Of a stretch of DNA of 64,000 nucleotides, positions 1-9,695 are shown in pieces. Position numbers and translations under genes: made by a program. Source of the stretch: Solea solea (Eukaryota > Chordata > Actinopteri > Pleuronectiformes > Soleidae); NCBI RefSeq assembly GCF_958295425.1, contig NC_081142.1, forward strand, positions 27,050,822-27,114,821. Reading direction: 5' to 3'. Position 1 is the first letter of the stretch. The number at the start of each line of letters is the position of its first letter. Below the pieces are notes generated by a model, which had not been told where the DNA came from, did not search any database, and saw only the letters and a program-made list of their open reading frames with translations.

Positions 1-368
1 TGATTAAACAAACCTGTGGCCCCCTCCGAGCCAGACTAGAAGTTTGTTGGCCCCCAGGTCGTTGGAGTTTTGCCGCGTTTGGAACGGTTTGTGTTTGGAC
101 TGAGAACAGCACAGTTACTCAGGCCTGGTGTGAGCTGTGCCTCGATGGCAGCATCTGTGACATCGTACTGGTGTGACAACAACAAACGCTGACAGACAAC
201 AAAGGAGGACATCCAGCAGCTCTGTTTGTGCCTGTTTGTCTAAAAAAGACGTTAAGTTCTGTATGAGAATAGACTGTGGGTGGAGCCTGTACCGTACCAT
301 TACTCTGGTACCCCAAGGGAGGGGTGCCAAAAATGGAATGGTTATGTTGGTACTATAAATAATGGAAA
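1..368. mobile_element. Miniature DNA-transposon-like repeat, copy 1
   Basis: The block contains the core 'gaggacatccagcagctct' at about 207-225. The same core recurs in a second copy near 28580. The right end reads 'ggttatgttggtactataa' followed by 'aatggaaagc', which resembles the ends of a common fish miniature element that close with a GGTACC-like word and 'tggaaacgc'. No transposase frame is visible, so this would be non-autonomous. The left part (1-120) is less certain and may belong to another repeat or be cut by the window edge. Family name is not assigned; the match is from memory and from the internal second copy. Confidence 0.45.
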
Positions 369-499
369 GCAAAACAATACGTACAATACCCCTGACCTAA
401 ACTATTCAACAAAATCAGGTCATGTCAGCATCTAAACCTAATCTGTTTTTTAGTTTAGTGTTTTGTTCATTTATATTATACTGCTGTTTTGTCTCTGTG

Positions 500-690
500 A
501 TGTTTCTTTTTATGAATGAATGAATGAATGTTTTTATTTCTCTTTTAACCTATTTTATTCTCCTTTTCTTCATCTTTTCACTTTTATATTTTGTGTTGGT
601 TTCTTTCAATGTCCCTGTTGTTGTTTTTTTATGTCTCTGTGCTGCACCTTTGTGTGTGAAAAGTATTTTATAAATAAAAATCTTGGCAAG
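500..690 (+). mobile_element. LINE 3' tail remnant, L2-like
   Basis: A T-rich stretch with a short GAATGAATGAATG run (about 514-529) leads into 'gctgcacctttgtgtgtg' and 'aaaagtattttataaataaa'. That order matches the 3' ends of fish L2-like LINEs (a 'gcactttg' word, then 'aaagtgctataaataaa'). Only the untranslated tail is visible and no reverse-transcriptase frame precedes it. The direction follows the tail, reading left to right. It could be an unrelated AT-rich stretch; confidence is modest. Confidence 0.35.
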
Positions 691-761
691 GGTTTTGACT
701 CTTGCGGTTTTCTCTGGCACCAAGACATACAGTGAGAATTTATTTGGGCTCTAAGTGTTTG

Positions 762-764
<3 letters not shown>

Positions 765-797
<33 letters not shown>
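765..797. repeat. (GT)n microsatellite
   Basis: About sixteen uninterrupted GT units. The 798-925 interval to the next array shows nothing recognisable. Confidence 0.97.
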
Positions 798-798
<1 letters not shown>

Positions 799-925
799 TG
801 CCCTGAGGAAAGCAGCAGCAGATCTTCAGCGACAGCACTTTGTGAGCACTTGCACAGTTGATGAGCTGTAATTATGTTTTAATTATTTCTGTAGGGCATC
901 ATTCTCTCCTGATGTAAAGGAACAG

Positions 926-937
926 TACACACACACA

Positions 938-1002
<65 letters not shown>
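926..1002. repeat. Compound (AC)n(TC)n(AC)n microsatellite
   Basis: A compound dinucleotide array: a short AC block, about ten TC units, then more than twenty AC units. It abuts the TAACC-rich repeat on its right. This pairing of a CA array with that repeat is common in fish genomes. Confidence 0.97.
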
Positions 1003-1006
<4 letters not shown>

Positions 1007-1232
1007 TTGTGCAGATAAGGACACTGAATTGTCTTCCATTCGTTTAGACATGACACATTATTCCTAACCTAAACCATAACTAGTTAATGCCTTAACCTAA
1101 CCTAACCTTAGCCAAACCACTACTCAAATCTTATCCTTAAACTTCACTAGTTCCTCAGAAATGTCTCATTAGGACCAGATTTTGGTCTCCATGACTCCTG
1201 ATAAGGTCAGTGATTATGAGAGAAAAGGTCCT
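1003..1232. repeat. CA-linked TAACC-rich dispersed repeat, copy 1
   Basis: This begins with 'ataaggacactgaattgtc' and 'ttccattcgttt', passes through degenerate 'cctaacctaacctta' words, and ends in 'aggaccagattttggtctcc'. I recognise this order of words as a widespread teleost dispersed repeat that normally lies next to a CA array. The TAACC words look telomere-like, but they are irregular and mixed with other sequence, so this is not an interstitial telomere array. No coding capacity is evident. Confidence 0.6.
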
Positions 1233-1256
1233 AAATGGATGACAAATACAAGTACA

Positions 1257-1415
1257 ATCACACACACACACACATGTTCTCATGCAGCTTCTTACTGAGG
1301 ACTAAATGCCTAACCCTAACCCTTAACCTACACTTAATTCTAAACCCTAACCCTATAACCAGGTCTTACTCCCCCAAAAGTCCCTCTTCAGTCCTCACAA
1401 AGATACACAGACAAA
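1257..1415. repeat. CA-linked TAACC-rich dispersed repeat, copy 2
   Basis: A second partial copy follows a short CA run at 1259-1274. It has 'actgaggactaaatgccta', then 'accctaacccttaacc', then 'accaggtcttactcccc' and 'gtcctcacaaag'. The 'ccaggtctta' and 'gtcctca' words are the far end of the same family. Together with copy 1 this suggests tandem or split insertion in a CA-rich site. An open frame from 1235 to 1678 runs through it and is not a gene. Confidence 0.55.
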
Positions 1416-1537
1416 AAGAAATCATGGCGTTTCTCATAGTCATTCATTTTTCTGTAAAAACATTTTGGTTGCTGTCACTCGTCTTCAGTGGATTCATGAC
1501 AGTAACAGCAGCCTGGTGTCAGCTTCCACACACAACA

Positions 1538-1577
1538 ATGAGGATGATGATGATGATGATTACGTGTCCTTCCCAGT

Positions 1578-1608
<31 letters not shown>
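1538..1608. repeat. Inverted trinucleotide arrays (ATG)n and (CAT)n
   Basis: About seven ATG/GAT units (1538-1560) are followed after some 16 bases by about ten ATC/CAT units (1577-1608). The two arrays are reverse complements, so the strand can fold into a hairpin with a short loop. This produces spurious poly-Met and poly-His frames on both strands. Confidence 0.93.
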
Positions 1609-2211
1609 AGGCCACATATTGCATGTGATTGGCTGTAATTGGGACAAGTTGTTTAAAAAAGCAGGGGACACCACATGAGTCTGCTCGGCCATTGCTCCCA
1701 GACACTGCTACTAACCCCCATCCCCCACCTCCCCCTCCCTCCCCGTGTTGTGCCCCCACGGGTGAGGAAGCCTTGTCACTTATTATAGAGGCTGTTGCCA
1801 CAAAGTGACAGATGTCCTGATGTGATCCGTCTGCATCTTTGGCCTCCATCTGTCTTGTTAGTACACACACAGTTAAGGATGGTGTGAGGACAGAGCTGCT
1901 CCCTCTTTTCATAAACACGTCTAAAGCTGCGCCGCTGCTGCGTATATATTTAGCCTTGGATGTTATTCTTCTGCCTCTGTTTGGTCTTCATGAACAGAGA
2001 GGATGTTATAACATGGTAACCCCAACGTAATATCCAGGTAATAGTTGGGTAATTACAACGTTATGCATGTGGGAAAAATGTGCATTTACCACATGTCCAG
2101 AAAGATTTAAAAAACATTACATTAAATATAATTTGAAGTGTTTCAACAACATGAAAATGACTAATTCTGCCGAGCTATTTTTTTAATTAAACTTTAAACA
2201 GTAAATGGTTT
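1609..2211. other. Unassigned interval, no gene seen
   Basis: Mixed composition. There is a C-rich stretch at about 1711-1758 and the remainder is AT-rich. No repeat, splice-site pair or coding frame stands out. Confidence 0.6.
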
Positions 2212-2403
2212 GAATTTATTTAACGCTTTTCTCGTCTCGATGACCACTCATCGCTGCTTTACACTACAGTTTCGTCATTCACCCATTCATACATTTCTGT
2301 CATACCTCTTTCATCAGGAGCAACGTGGCCCTGAGTCGGGAAATGAACCCTCAACCATGTAGCTGAAAGACGACTTGCTCCACCACCAAGCCACCATCGC
2401 CCA
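2212..2403 (-). mobile_element. tRNA-derived SINE with L2-like tail, minus strand
   Basis: Read on the minus strand, the 5' end is 'tgggcgatggtggcttggtg', which has an A-box-like GTGGCTTGGTGG word. A degraded B-box-like 'gagggttcattt' follows. The body ends with 'gtgaatgacgaaactgtag', 'aaagcagcgatgagtgg', 'tcatcgagacgagaaaagcg' and 'ttaaataaa'. The tail (TGGTCATCAAGACTAGAAAAGCGCTATATAAAT in consensus order) marks mobilisation by an L2-like LINE. A better preserved copy lies at 52388-52572. Pol III box function has probably decayed. Confidence 0.7.
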
Positions 2404-2545
2404 CTTATTGATCCACGAGAGGGGAAACTTATTTGTCACCAAACAACTCATATGTACAACAATACAGACAACACACTTGAATCAACAGATAGATAAAATA
2501 GATGTCTTCTCTACAAAGATGTAGAGAAGAAGAAAAATGAACAGG
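2404..2545 (-). mobile_element. LINE 3'-tail-like fragment
   Basis: The stretch opens with 'ttattgatccacgagagggg' and 'aaacttatttgtcacc'. This resembles the reverse-complement start of a common fish LINE 3' end ('ttattgatccccgaaggggaaatt'). It directly abuts the SINE on its left. A short perfect hairpin around 2503-2527 ('cttctctacaaagatgtagagaag') lies near its right edge. Assignment is tentative. Confidence 0.35.
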
Positions 2546-3035
2546 ACCGGTTCTGGACTCAACCTTTAAATCAAAAGATCATGTCGGATCCTTGGGATTC
2601 CCTCAGTGTGTGAGAGGACATTATTCCAGAGCTGCAGTATCTCCTTGATACACTTTCATTCATCTTACTCCAGAGAGTCACTGAAAGTTTACAAGAGAAC
2701 TGGAGGAAAACAAACGGACGATATCTGGACTATCTCTGGAGTCTCTGTTGTCAATGGAAGGGTGATGCTGCGTTCACACCAAACACAATTTAAGTGCAAT
2801 ATCAACTTCTTAGTTGACCATTTGGCTCTCTCTCTCCTTTTTGCTTTTGTCCTGCTATGTACAGCATGTTATCGTAGCGCTCCAGGTGTCCACACACAGG
2901 AATGATCATTATTCTCCTGCATTTTGAGCAGAGACCATCTGCCGATTGGTAATAATGGCGTCAACGTCAATTCTTCACCAAAGTTGCACAACGTTAACAT
3001 TAGCAAAGGGCAGTGCCGTGTCAATCATTGCTGTG
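2546..3035. other. Unassigned interval with a transposon-like word
   Basis: The word 'gctgcgttcacaccaaacac' at about 2768 resembles the start of a dispersed fish repeat whose copies open with GCGTTCACACCAAACGC, so part of 2760-3035 may be repeat-derived. No coding evidence was found. Confidence 0.4.
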
Positions 3036-3491
3036 TTAAAGGCCACATAGAGCGGAAGCTCCAATTAACGCTGTGTTTGTGTGTGTATCTGCGTCATGAC
3101 CTCGTTTATGAAACCCTAAAGTTTCAGAACAAACGGTTCAGCCACTGCTGAGAAAATAGTGTTGTATTGTTTTCCTGGGCTCTGCGAAGCGGATCGGCAC
3201 TTCCCTATGCTGATGATGTCATCAGAAATCCTCACCACCGTAGTGCCTCCCGGTGCGGGCATTAGTCCGGGCACATCCGGTTGCATACATTCAACCGCAG
3301 AAGAAGAAGAACTACTCTCGTTGTAGCTGCTGAGATGCAGAGCATCCACCGTGCCAGAGGGGGAGCTGTGTATCTGAGAGCTGGCCTATCTATTACGTCA
3401 CTTCCAGGTACCTGGCCAATCACAGGACAGTGGGAAAGCTCTCGTTGGCTGGCCAATCACAACACAGTCCACGTTCTGGGGGTGTGGTTTT
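3036..3491 (+). mobile_element. TTAAAGGCCACATAG dispersed repeat, copy 1 (truncated)
   Basis: This 456-bp block starts with 'ttaaaggccacatag' and aligns almost base for base with 46849-47310. I count roughly 25 differences and one 9-base length difference by eye. It contains two CCAAT-type words ('ggccaatcac') and a run of GAA units near 3299-3308. A 70-codon frame (3281-3493) beginning Met-His-Thr-Phe-Asn-Arg-Arg is kept open in both copies. Copy 1 loses similarity after 'gggggtgtggttt', whereas copy 2 continues to a tandem array and an inverted end, so copy 1 looks 3'-truncated. Confidence 0.8.
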
Positions 3492-4236
3492 GATGAGTTT
3501 TCAATGAGCCATTTCACCCTATTAGTTACGTCCTGTTAAAGTTAGTTAAAGTCCTGCATGTATCTGCTTTTAATTCTGCAGGTCGCTCTTGTATATCTTT
3601 GACTTACTTCACCTTTAAATGTATTGTAAGCTGAAAGTGTCTCTCCCGGCCATTCCTCTGAAAACACCTCCTCTTTTTCTCCAGGCCCTGATGCTCAGGG
3701 TTCAGTGCCACTGAACCATCCTCTAAATCTCCATTTTTGCTCTGCTCTGCTCCCTGCTTGGCACAGGAAGATTAGGGGCTCGGGTCCTGGGGTGCATATC
3801 CCACCCTCTTTCACTCTCTCCTCTCTGTGTCTCCTCGCCCGTCCTGGGAGATTTTCAAATCCTTTTAGCTTCTTCCTCAGGTAAAATTGCCAAGGACCTT
3901 GTGAGCCCTGGGTTCCCCTGGAGGTAAAATCTATAATGGAGTTTTGATTTGAGCAAGAGCAGCCTTGAAAATGGACTTCTTTAACTATAGGCAGCTGCCA
4001 CGTAGAAGGTCAACGCTAGTCCAGGTGGACACAACAACATGCCACGACTGTGTGTTAGGGAGGGAAAAAACAAGCAAACGGCAGAACAAAAGAAACACTT
4101 TCACTGTGAAAGAAAGTGACCTGTAAATAAAAATAAACATCAAATTGATTGTGTCCCTTATTTAAAAGTGAATTATTCATCCTCCTCATCCAACCTTGGC
4201 ATCAGGCTATGTGTGAGTGTGTTGGCAGAATAATGT
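3492..4236. other. Mostly unique interval; contains an exon-like 43-base segment
   Basis: The sequence at 3661-3960 is pyrimidine-rich and compositionally distinct from its AT-rich surroundings. It could be conserved noncoding DNA. At 3881-3923 a segment is bracketed by a pyrimidine tract with CAG on the left and GTAAAA on the right. One frame through it is open (reads K-I-A-K-D-L-V-S-P-G-F-P-W). This is listed as a finding, not as a gene, because one short segment with plausible splice words is weak evidence. Confidence 0.4.
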
Positions 4237-4254
4237 AAAAAAAAAAAAAAAAAA
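4237..4254. repeat. Poly-A run
   Basis: Eighteen consecutive A bases. It may be a retroposon tail, but no retroposon body is recognisable to its left. Confidence 0.95.
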
Positions 4255-5039
4255 GGAATCAATTTAACTGTAAATGAATTAAATTGTCAAGGTTTTTTTC
4301 CCCTCAGTTGTTTTAATTCTCTGGCTCAAAGGTAGGGGGCAGCAAAGCCTTAGTTTTGAAACATGAGCTCTCAGGATTTGAAGAGATTTGTGTTTTCAGT
4401 GTTAACGCTGTAAATGTGACTCTGTACTCAAAGGTCAGAGGTCAGGTCAGGGGTCACATGTTCAGAATAGGGTCAGGCAACATTTTAAATGATGTAGCTT
4501 CAAGACATATTTATTATTATTATACAATACAACTTGTGAGGGCTGATCATGTGCTCTAAACCAATTTAAGATGTAATTCACACATGTTGGACGCAATTTA
4601 TATTTTTAAATTCTCAATATTTCATAAGGGATTTATGTGAAGTCACTAAATAAATGAATAAAAAGTCAAGACATATAAACGATAAATCTTTTTTTACATA
4701 GTGTGTCATGTAATAATGTACCATCATTCTAACATCCATTAACACAGTGAATTTAGACAATTGTATCACAGATTTTTCACAAAAATGTAATTCATATGTG
4801 TATATATTACACACATACTGTATATACATTCAAATATATCTATCTATATATATATGTATTTTACACACATTCATTTATTTTCTGTATAATTCCCTTTTTT
4901 GTTTTACAATTATCTTAAGTGACAATTAGCTCCAGCAGCATTTACCGAGCGAGCATTTTATAATTAATGTTGATATTTTGAATTATTTTCTAAATGTACA
5001 TGAAACGATGGCGTTTAATGTGTAACCAACAAACACGCG
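4255..5039. other. AT-rich unassigned interval
   Basis: Very AT-rich, with short ATT runs (about 4509-4521) and a TATATA/ACACAC-type degenerate stretch (4797-4870). The short frames are rich in Ile/Tyr from the TAT repeats and are not genes. Confidence 0.6.
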
Positions 5040-5985
5040 GTTACATATCTTCATCATAACAGCAGATGTTACAGGCGGCTGGAGGAGTTTTCAGAATGAG
5101 AGAATTTCACACAAATGTGCTTCATTACCACTTTTATTGATGTTCCCTCTGCTGACTTTCAATTATTCATCAGCCACTCCAAAAAAAAAAAAAAATCTGT
5201 TTGCGCTTCCTCAATTTATGCTCCATATCAAAACAGAAGCCGCATCCCTGCTGCAGCAGCTATAATCTCAGTTAATCAGAAGCATTTAATGCACTTAGCT
5301 GCAGTGTTTCAAATCCAAACGAACCACTTGTGCAAACGCAATCGCCGCCTGCCCCAGTTCTCATCGATGGTGGGTTTGTCAAAGTGATGCAATTGGTCAT
5401 TACCTCACATCAGACATAATTCTGCCTGACAGTTGGATTCTGGCTTTGACAGCCTCAAACTTGTTGAGTTTTCTCTAAATACTTGCCATTGCAATGAGTT
5501 AAACATCCCCCGGAGGCAGTGCAGAGTTTTCCTTTTGAACAAACACCCGAGGGACGCCAAGCTGGGACTGCATGAGGAGCTGGAGGTCTTACGGAGACTG
5601 GCTGTTTGGGTTTATCTAATGCTACAATGGGTAATTTCTCCTGCCACTGCAGAGGAGAGGGGAGATGTAAAGAGAGAGAGAGGGGAGTGTGTTTAAGAGA
5701 CAATCTTTATCTGGGCTTAATTTCCCATGCTCTAGCAGAGTGGAGGATTTTTTTTGCCGTGCAGATCTCTTTTGTCAGATCTTACCTACCCATGCAAGAC
5801 CCAGGGGCACTCGGCGAATATACGCATCACCTAGATTTGCCTTCCAGCCCACTTCTCTCTCCAGCGACTGCACCCTCTCCCCGCTGGCTTCTACCCTCTG
5901 TGTAGAAAGAGACGAGCATTTTTGGAAATCAAATCTCGGTTTGTCAAAGGGAAAGTGGAGCAGGCGTCAGTAATTTGAACAGATT
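5040..5985. promoter_or_regulatory. Candidate conserved noncoding island
   Basis: Nearly repeat-free sequence of balanced composition, with many homeodomain-type TAAT/ATTA cores (for example 'tcaattattcatcagcc' near 5159 and 'cagttaatcag' near 5269). The texture resembles developmental enhancers in fish gene deserts. An 87-codon frame at 5433-5696 reads plausibly but lacks codon bias or splice support. Whether it is conserved needs alignment with other fish; I cannot test that here. Confidence 0.3.
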
Positions 5986-6103
5986 TATTTCTATGTAATT
6001 GTTCTGAGCACATACATGTGCACGCAGGAGCCCCCCCGTGTTGTCTACTTCATCTGGATGTGATGCAAAATGGAGCTGAGTGGGATTCTCCCTGACTGTA
6101 CCC

Positions 6104-6255
6104 TTCACACACACACACACAGTCTGGTTTCAGAGGATTTCCTGGAGACTTACGCTAACCTTAAACCAGTACTAGCCTCACCCAAACCCTAACCTTCACT
6201 TGAAAATGGAATTTTCAGGACATTTTCAGGGGCCCATACAGTTTTTGGAGAACCA
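6104..6255. repeat. CA run plus TAACC-type repeat fragment
   Basis: A (CA)9 run (6104-6121) is followed by 'cgctaaccttaaaccagtac', 'cccaaaccctaacc' and 'ggaattttcagg'. This has the same CA-then-TAACC order as at 926-1415, so it is probably a diverged copy of that family. Confidence 0.45.
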
Positions 6256-6299
6256 GGGGACCTTCGTGAAACTTAATGAAGCAAGCTACTAGAATTGGG

Positions 6300-6600
6300 C
6301 CTTGTGACGTGATATGAAGAACAACAGCACTCAGAGAGCACACACCTTCACCGAGGCTTTGCTGGATCCAGAAGACTTCCTGGATTGCTATAGAACGTCA
6401 CCGGCTTCTACATTTTTCCTTCTTACATAAACGTGACAAAATCCATCCTGACCTGTGAAGATGTCGCCGACATCCTGATCTGAACACATCGGAATTTGTT
6501 AAATGGGACTGAATCGCTGCCAAATCTGTAATCTGGATCAGATCCAGATGAAATGTAGCGTACACACATTCATACACACACATGCACACATTTTTCAATG
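6300..6600 (-). mobile_element. Possible RTE-type LINE 3' UTR remnant
   Basis: The words 'gccaaatctgtaatctgg' and 'atcagatccagatgaaatg' resemble the 3' untranslated region of a fish RTE-like LINE ('gtaatccggatcagatccagatcac'). Orientation is uncertain. No reverse-transcriptase frame is present, and other explanations are possible. Confidence 0.25.
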
Positions 6601-6612
6601 TCCAAATCCAAT

Positions 6613-6884
6613 CCACTAACAATTATTTTCATAATCGATTAATCCTTTGGTCCATAAAATGTCAGAAAACGTGAAAAAAAATGTTGATCCAACCTGGAAA
6701 TGATGACGTTCTCAAATGTCTTGTTTTGTCCACAACCAAAAATGTTTCAGTTTTAATGATTTCTTTGTTTTATGGAGCAAATAAATGAAGAAAATATTCA
6801 CATTTAAGAAGCTGAAATCTTGTGCTTCAAACCAGTGAATTGATTATCAAAACAGTTGACTATCTAGTAATTGTTTCAGCTCTA
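6613..6884. mobile_element. hAT-like miniature element ('cataatcgattaatc' family)
   Basis: The block contains 'ttttcataatcgattaatcc', 'gtccataaaatgtcagaaaa', 'ctcaaatgtcttgttttgtc' and 'cacatttaagaagctgaaat'. It ends with 'gattatcaaaacagttgact' and 'aattgtttcagctcta'. This word order is that of a very abundant percomorph non-autonomous DNA element whose ends read 'agagctgcaacgattaatcg'. The right end is present at 6884; the left terminus is decayed. A second, interrupted copy lies at 42414-42580. Confidence 0.8.
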
Positions 6885-8180
6885 AAACTCATGCAGATGG
6901 CGGAGGAAACAAGTCCATGTTATCTTTATAATATGTTGGTCCCTTTATCTCAGTGTGAGACAACATTTTCAAATCAAAGTTCATTGAGAAAAATCAATGT
7001 TTTTAGCTCACAGGGAAACAGGAGCGACTGTTGCCTCGATCGGTCAGTTTGTGTCACTTAAAAATATAAAATACTCATAAAACAATACATTTGAACTTAC
7101 TAACGGAGGCAGAGGCAACTCCTGTGTGCTGTGATGTAAAATTGCAAACTTTCTGCTCTGCATTGGTGCAGGAGAGTTTTTTTTAAGGCGTTTTGAATCA
7201 TGGAGCTGTCAAATAAAGAATAATATAAGTGAAGGGTGAAAGGTGGGTCCATGTCTCAGTCTAGGACCATATCATGGTTTTGGGGTCAAGGTTGAGTATG
7301 AGTTCATTACAACAGAAAAAAAACAACAAAAAGGCCCACATGCTTGGTTTTGTATTTGTTTTCATTCTTCTGTAGTAGTAGTTGTAAGTTAGAGTTTGTA
7401 CCACACAGTATTGTCCACAGTGACTTTAGCTTCTGCAGCAACTTTAGCCCAGTGTACAGTGTACATCCCAGGGCTTCTTAAACATCTGGGCAATGCTAAT
7501 ATGCTAATATGCATTAGCATGTTTGATGTGTTTCCACTGTCAGAGCGCAGCCACTGTCAAACATACACACACAACAGTCCAGTTGCTGTCGGAGTGCACG
7601 ATTTTCCTCCAGAACCAGAGGTTGAACACACTGGTGCCATACTTTATTTTCCTCTACAGGTGAACATAATTTATAAAACTGACCTCATATTCTAATAAAG
7701 ACGAGTTTAAACTAGGGATTGAAAGCATTAATCCCTCAAGGACAAGGTCATTTTCACATGAAACCATGTTTTTTTCACTGAAACATTGCCCCCTGGTGGT
7801 AATTAAATATATTCTTACTTCCTGATTGGCCTGAAAGAGCGAACCAGAAGACTTCTGAGGACTTCTGGAGCCATCAGTGACTTTTTTTACCCACTCCGAG
7901 TCAGACATACTGGCTGTATGACGACATGCACTTCACACCCGTACACAGTGTACGACCTCCTGCTGCTGAGCGTGATACCGTTTTAATTGCTGTAATCCTT
8001 AAAGTCTCCCAACACACACACCTGAAACACCAGAGTGTGACTTCATGGTCCCCGAAGGCTGGAGCCACTTTACAAGGGACGACACGGGCGGGGACAGCGG
8101 TCATCATTGTCAAGAAAGAGAACACAACACTGATGGGACAAAGGAAGGTGCAGGTGAAAACACGAGGTGAGTGGAGCAGG
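6885..8180. other. Unassigned interval
   Basis: Mixed sequence without a recognisable gene. Short tandem 'gctaatatgctaatatgc' words lie near 7495-7513. The word 'tgccccctggtgg' at 7786-7798 is a common edge word of fish miniature elements, but no element body is clear. Frames on both strands at 7901-8254 overlap as mirror images and are not genes. Confidence 0.5.
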
Positions 8181-8189
8181 ACGAGCTGG

Positions 8190-8240
8190 AGGAGGAGGGT
8201 GAGCAGCAGGGAGGGAGGAGGGAGGAGGGAGGGAGGTTGA
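8190..8240. repeat. GGA/GGGA-rich purine tract
   Basis: A purine-rich tract of GGAGG and GGGAGG units. It gives Glu/Gly/Arg-rich frames on the plus strand and Ser/Pro/Leu-rich ones on the minus strand. Confidence 0.8.
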
Positions 8241-8422
8241 AGAGAGAGTCCCAAAGCTCCCTGCCAGTGATGACCAGAGTGTCCATCAGCGAGGTCTCAC
8301 GGGTGCCGGTGGAAACAGCAGCGCTGGCAGAACTGAAAAACACCCAACCTGGGAAAGTGCTTTTTCTCCCGCCAGACGCCGAGTGATGGATTGGGCCGAC
8401 ACGGTGCGCACAATGCATTTGT

Positions 8423-8479
8423 GAGGAGAGAGAGAGAGAGAGGGAGGGAAGAGAGGAGGGGAGGGGAGGGGAGGGGAGG
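8423..8479 (+). repeat. Purine tract with four G4 runs
   Basis: A 57-base all-purine tract. It begins with GA repeats (8426-8440) and ends with four runs of GGGG separated by single A bases (8458-8476), which is an ideal G-quadruplex pattern on the plus strand. The GA part can also form triplex DNA. Confidence 0.9.
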
Positions 8480-9593
8480 CAACCACTGTCAGAAAAACAA
8501 TTCCACTTTACTCCTAGAATGCACTAAAATATTTAAGAGTTGGATATTTATTTCATTATTGCACACATCGGACACGCGACGACACAGCGGCAGGTTTTAA
8601 CGTCTCGACACCAAAGTGGTCGGAGACAAAGACGCACCTGAGCGAGCGTGTCAGCAGCAGCAGCAGCAGCAGCTCTGCTTTTATTTCTTTTATATACATT
8701 AAATAGGAATGAACACTTGGAAAGTTCCGGCTCGACCACACTGACGTTTTCTCTTCTTGGTCTGAATGACAGAAACACTGAGAGGTGCAACGCAAAACCG
8801 CACCTGCCAACCTCCAGAGCCAAGTGTATCGATTCAACCGTCGCATCCTCTCAAATCCATCCCCATTTCCTTTGAAGAAGAAAATCATCCTTGATATCTG
8901 CCAACAGCTTACTTACTTGAGGGACTGCTCCCCTTCTCCATCTAGGTTGTATTAATTAATGCAGGCTTTTCTTAAATTAGCCCTCTGAGGAGCTATAACT
9001 CAAAATTCCCATATTTATGGAAGTAATAGGTTGTGTGGAAAAAAAATGACTAAACTGAAATAATTATGCAGTCCAACACTTGAGAATAAACTGCAAGAAA
9101 TCCGATGAAATATGAATGCGCGTCGGGTGTGAGGATGGTTAAATATTTACAATCCTGTGTTCGTCCACAACCCCAGTAAAGATGCTAGTCAACTGCGATA
9201 ATTGCTCCACTGCAAAACTTTGCACATGATTCACGGACTCACAGTGTGTCGTACCAGAAGTTCACAGAACTTTTGTTTTGTTTAGTTTTTTTTTGCCCCC
9301 CAAATTAAACGTACAGTGACTGATTGAAAGTGTCAGTAAAAGTCGGCGTCGATTCCGCTTCTTTCTGCTCGGTATAATCAGGCAGGTAGTTGCATCTTAA
9401 GCAGCCGCTCGTGCCGCAGTTAGGAAAGGGCACGGCGCAGTGAGATGGCGGGGGGGCCCCCCTGAGGGACTGATCTTATATCAGGAGACTGTATATTTTT
9501 CCACTAAAGAGGCTATTCAAACCCACCAACGCTTGAATTATTAAACATGCTGTGTGTTTTTCAAAGCCTTGATTTAGCTCCTTTTTTTTTTTT
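8480..9593. promoter_or_regulatory. Candidate conserved noncoding island with a CAG run
   Basis: A (CAG)7 run (8652-8672) lies in a GC-richer part with CpG dinucleotides. The 8900-9540 part is repeat-poor with many TAAT cores ('gtattaattaatgcagg' near 8949). At 9451-9462 six G are followed by six C, a perfect short palindrome. The 91- and 110-codon frames on the minus strand come from the CAG run and show no family features. A regulatory role is inference from texture only. Confidence 0.28.
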
Positions 9594-9695
9594 TGGAAGG
9601 AGGCGGGGTGTGTTCATACTGGTTGTGGTCGGCGGTCGAGGAAGCAGCAATGGGATGGGAGGGGGCGGGGGCTGTGGGGGTTTGTCCACCCTCTC
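9594..9695 (+). repeat. G-rich tract
   Basis: Multiple G runs (GGGA, TGGGAGGGGGCGGGGGC, TGTGGGGG between 9648 and 9680) give G-quadruplex potential on the plus strand. It is preceded by a T run at 9580-9594. Confidence 0.7.

Noticed and set aside
1061..1345. Interstitial telomere array
   Set aside because: The TAACC/CCCTAA words are irregular and embedded in a known-looking CA-linked fish repeat rather than in a perfect TTAGGG array.
1235..1918. Two 147-codon frames on opposite strands
   Set aside because: Both are driven by the TAACC-rich repeat and the ATG/CAT arrays (poly-Met, poly-His).
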